Assembly (NCBI GenBank): GCA_012295275.1
Contig: CM022672.1
Coordinates: 4,180,443 to 4,244,442 of the forward strand
Source of the DNA: Chrysomallon squamiferum
Taxonomy: Eukaryota > Mollusca > Gastropoda > Neomphalida > Peltospiridae
DNA: 64,000 nucleotides
Reading direction: 5' to 3'
Position numbers and translations under genes: made by a program. The notes below the pieces were generated by a model. That model did no database searches and was not told where the DNA came from. It saw only the letters and a program-made list of their open reading frames with translations. Shown one piece after another: positions 63,126 through 64,000 of the stretch (its first letter is position 1; the number at the start of each line of letters is the position of its first letter).

Positions 63126-63425
63126 TGAGAGCTAAAGGAATCACACAAAAAAGAAAGAACAAGATATCTCTGTTCCATGTCTGATTATAAGTGCTTTCCT
63201 GTGTGTTGGAAGGTGCACATAATTTTTTTTTTACTGCTAACTGAATAGAGTTGATTATGGAATGGCAGTTCTGATTTTCATTTCTTATACTATTAGTATC
63301 TGTATTCAGAATAACAAATGATTCATTCATAATAGTAGTTAATATTAAAAATGTGATTAAAAAAACATTATTAAATGTATATTCATTTCTTTTCAAACAC
63401 CTACATTCAAATACACAACCAAATT

Positions 63426-63560
63426 CACAAACACACACACACACTCACAGAAACACACACAGAAACACACACACAGAAACACACACACACATACACATAC
63501 ATACACACATACACACACACACACACACACATACATACATCCATACAGACATCCATACCT
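63426..63560. repeat. (CA)n with CAGAAA and CATA interruptions
   Basis: An acacacag/aaacac pattern first, then cata and a pure ca run at about 63505-63530. Confidence 0.92.
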
Positions 63561-63808
63561 ATAATCTTTTTATTAGTTTTCATTTTTTTCTTTGAAAATC
63601 AATTTTTAGATCTGTTAGGTGGTCAAAGTGATTTCATATTCTAACAACTGGAAATCAATAATCAATTATCATGCTAGAAGAACTGACACTCAAAGGGTTA
63701 CTACACTCAGGTGTGCTAAACGACAGGTAATAACTGCTTGTAAACAGGGAACAAGGTAAACCAGGTGAACTGAAAAAACATATCTGTCAAATCTGTTTAG
63801 TGATGTCC

Positions 63809-63966
63809 AACTGTACAAGTTAATGAAAAACAATAATGATCTAAGTAGAGATTAACTGTACAAGTTAATGAAAAACAATAATGTTCTAAGTAGAGATTAA
63901 CTGTACAAGTTAATGAAAAACAATAATGATCTAAGTAGAGATTAACTGTACAAGTTAATGAACAAA
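63809..63966. repeat. 45-bp tandem repeat, three and a half copies
   Basis: Units start aactgtacaagttaatgaaa at 63809, 63854, 63899 and 63944. The only clear difference is t/a in aatgatct versus aatgttct. Because 45 is a multiple of three, one minus-strand frame stays open with a 15-residue period, but there is no other sign of coding. Confidence 0.93.
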
Positions 63967-64000
63967 AGACTTGATGATAGTACACTAATTGCTATATTTC

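Larger units (their letters stand above)
56482..64000 (-). other. intron upstream of the first visible cN-II exon
   Basis: I searched this stretch on the minus strand for an exon ending in the DxDYTLA motif and did not find one, so it should lie beyond 64000. The segment holds A- and T-runs, a CATC run at 56699-56716, and the repeats and SINE listed separately. Blocks at 60540-60780 and 62120-62520 are less AT-rich and unique, without a recognisable frame. Confidence 0.6.

Overview
The window looks like one long piece of an animal gene, mostly intron, from an AT-rich genome packed with simple repeats. CpG is scarce, introns reach tens of kilobases, and (GA)n, (CA)n, (AAT)n, (AGT)n and minisatellite arrays are abundant. 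This texture, together with an invertebrate-like gene, fits a mollusc, most likely a cephalopod. That assignment is an inference from composition; no diagnostic marker was seen.

The host gene is on the minus strand. Three consecutive exons of a cytosolic purine 5'-nucleotidase (cN-II, NT5C2-like) can be read, in transcription order: 56481-56364, 51757-51662 and 2473-2385. All three have consensus splice sites and their phases join perfectly. They cover the segment just after the family's catalytic DxDYT motif. The DxDYT exon lies upstream (beyond 64000) and the rest of the enzyme downstream (below 1). Intron sizes are about 4.6 kb and about 49.2 kb. A decayed partial copy of the middle exon lies at 51519-51580.

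Inside the 49-kb intron, at 24433-28620, sits a 4.2-kb insertion whose content is viral-like. It has one long minus-strand reading frame (25496-27292, 598 codons) resembling a parvovirus capsid protein, and broken or frame-shifted coding traces on both sides on the same strand. There is an imperfect hairpin at each end. Direct repeats of 159 and 191 bp of intron sequence bound it exactly. I found no replication-protein (SF3 helicase) signature in it. This is the most interesting object in the window: a capsid-only endogenous viral element with apparent terminal hairpins, possibly from a virus whose genome is split in two.

The rest is intron with simple repeats, minisatellites (units of 20, 29, 31, 45 and 50 bp, and a 1.36-kb array of about 33-35 bp), an old decayed satellite at 37720-38470, a few tRNA-derived SINE-like fragments, and small clusters of E-box (CAGGTG), GATTA and CCAAT motifs that could be regulatory. 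Nearly all other open frames are translations of low-complexity DNA and are left out.
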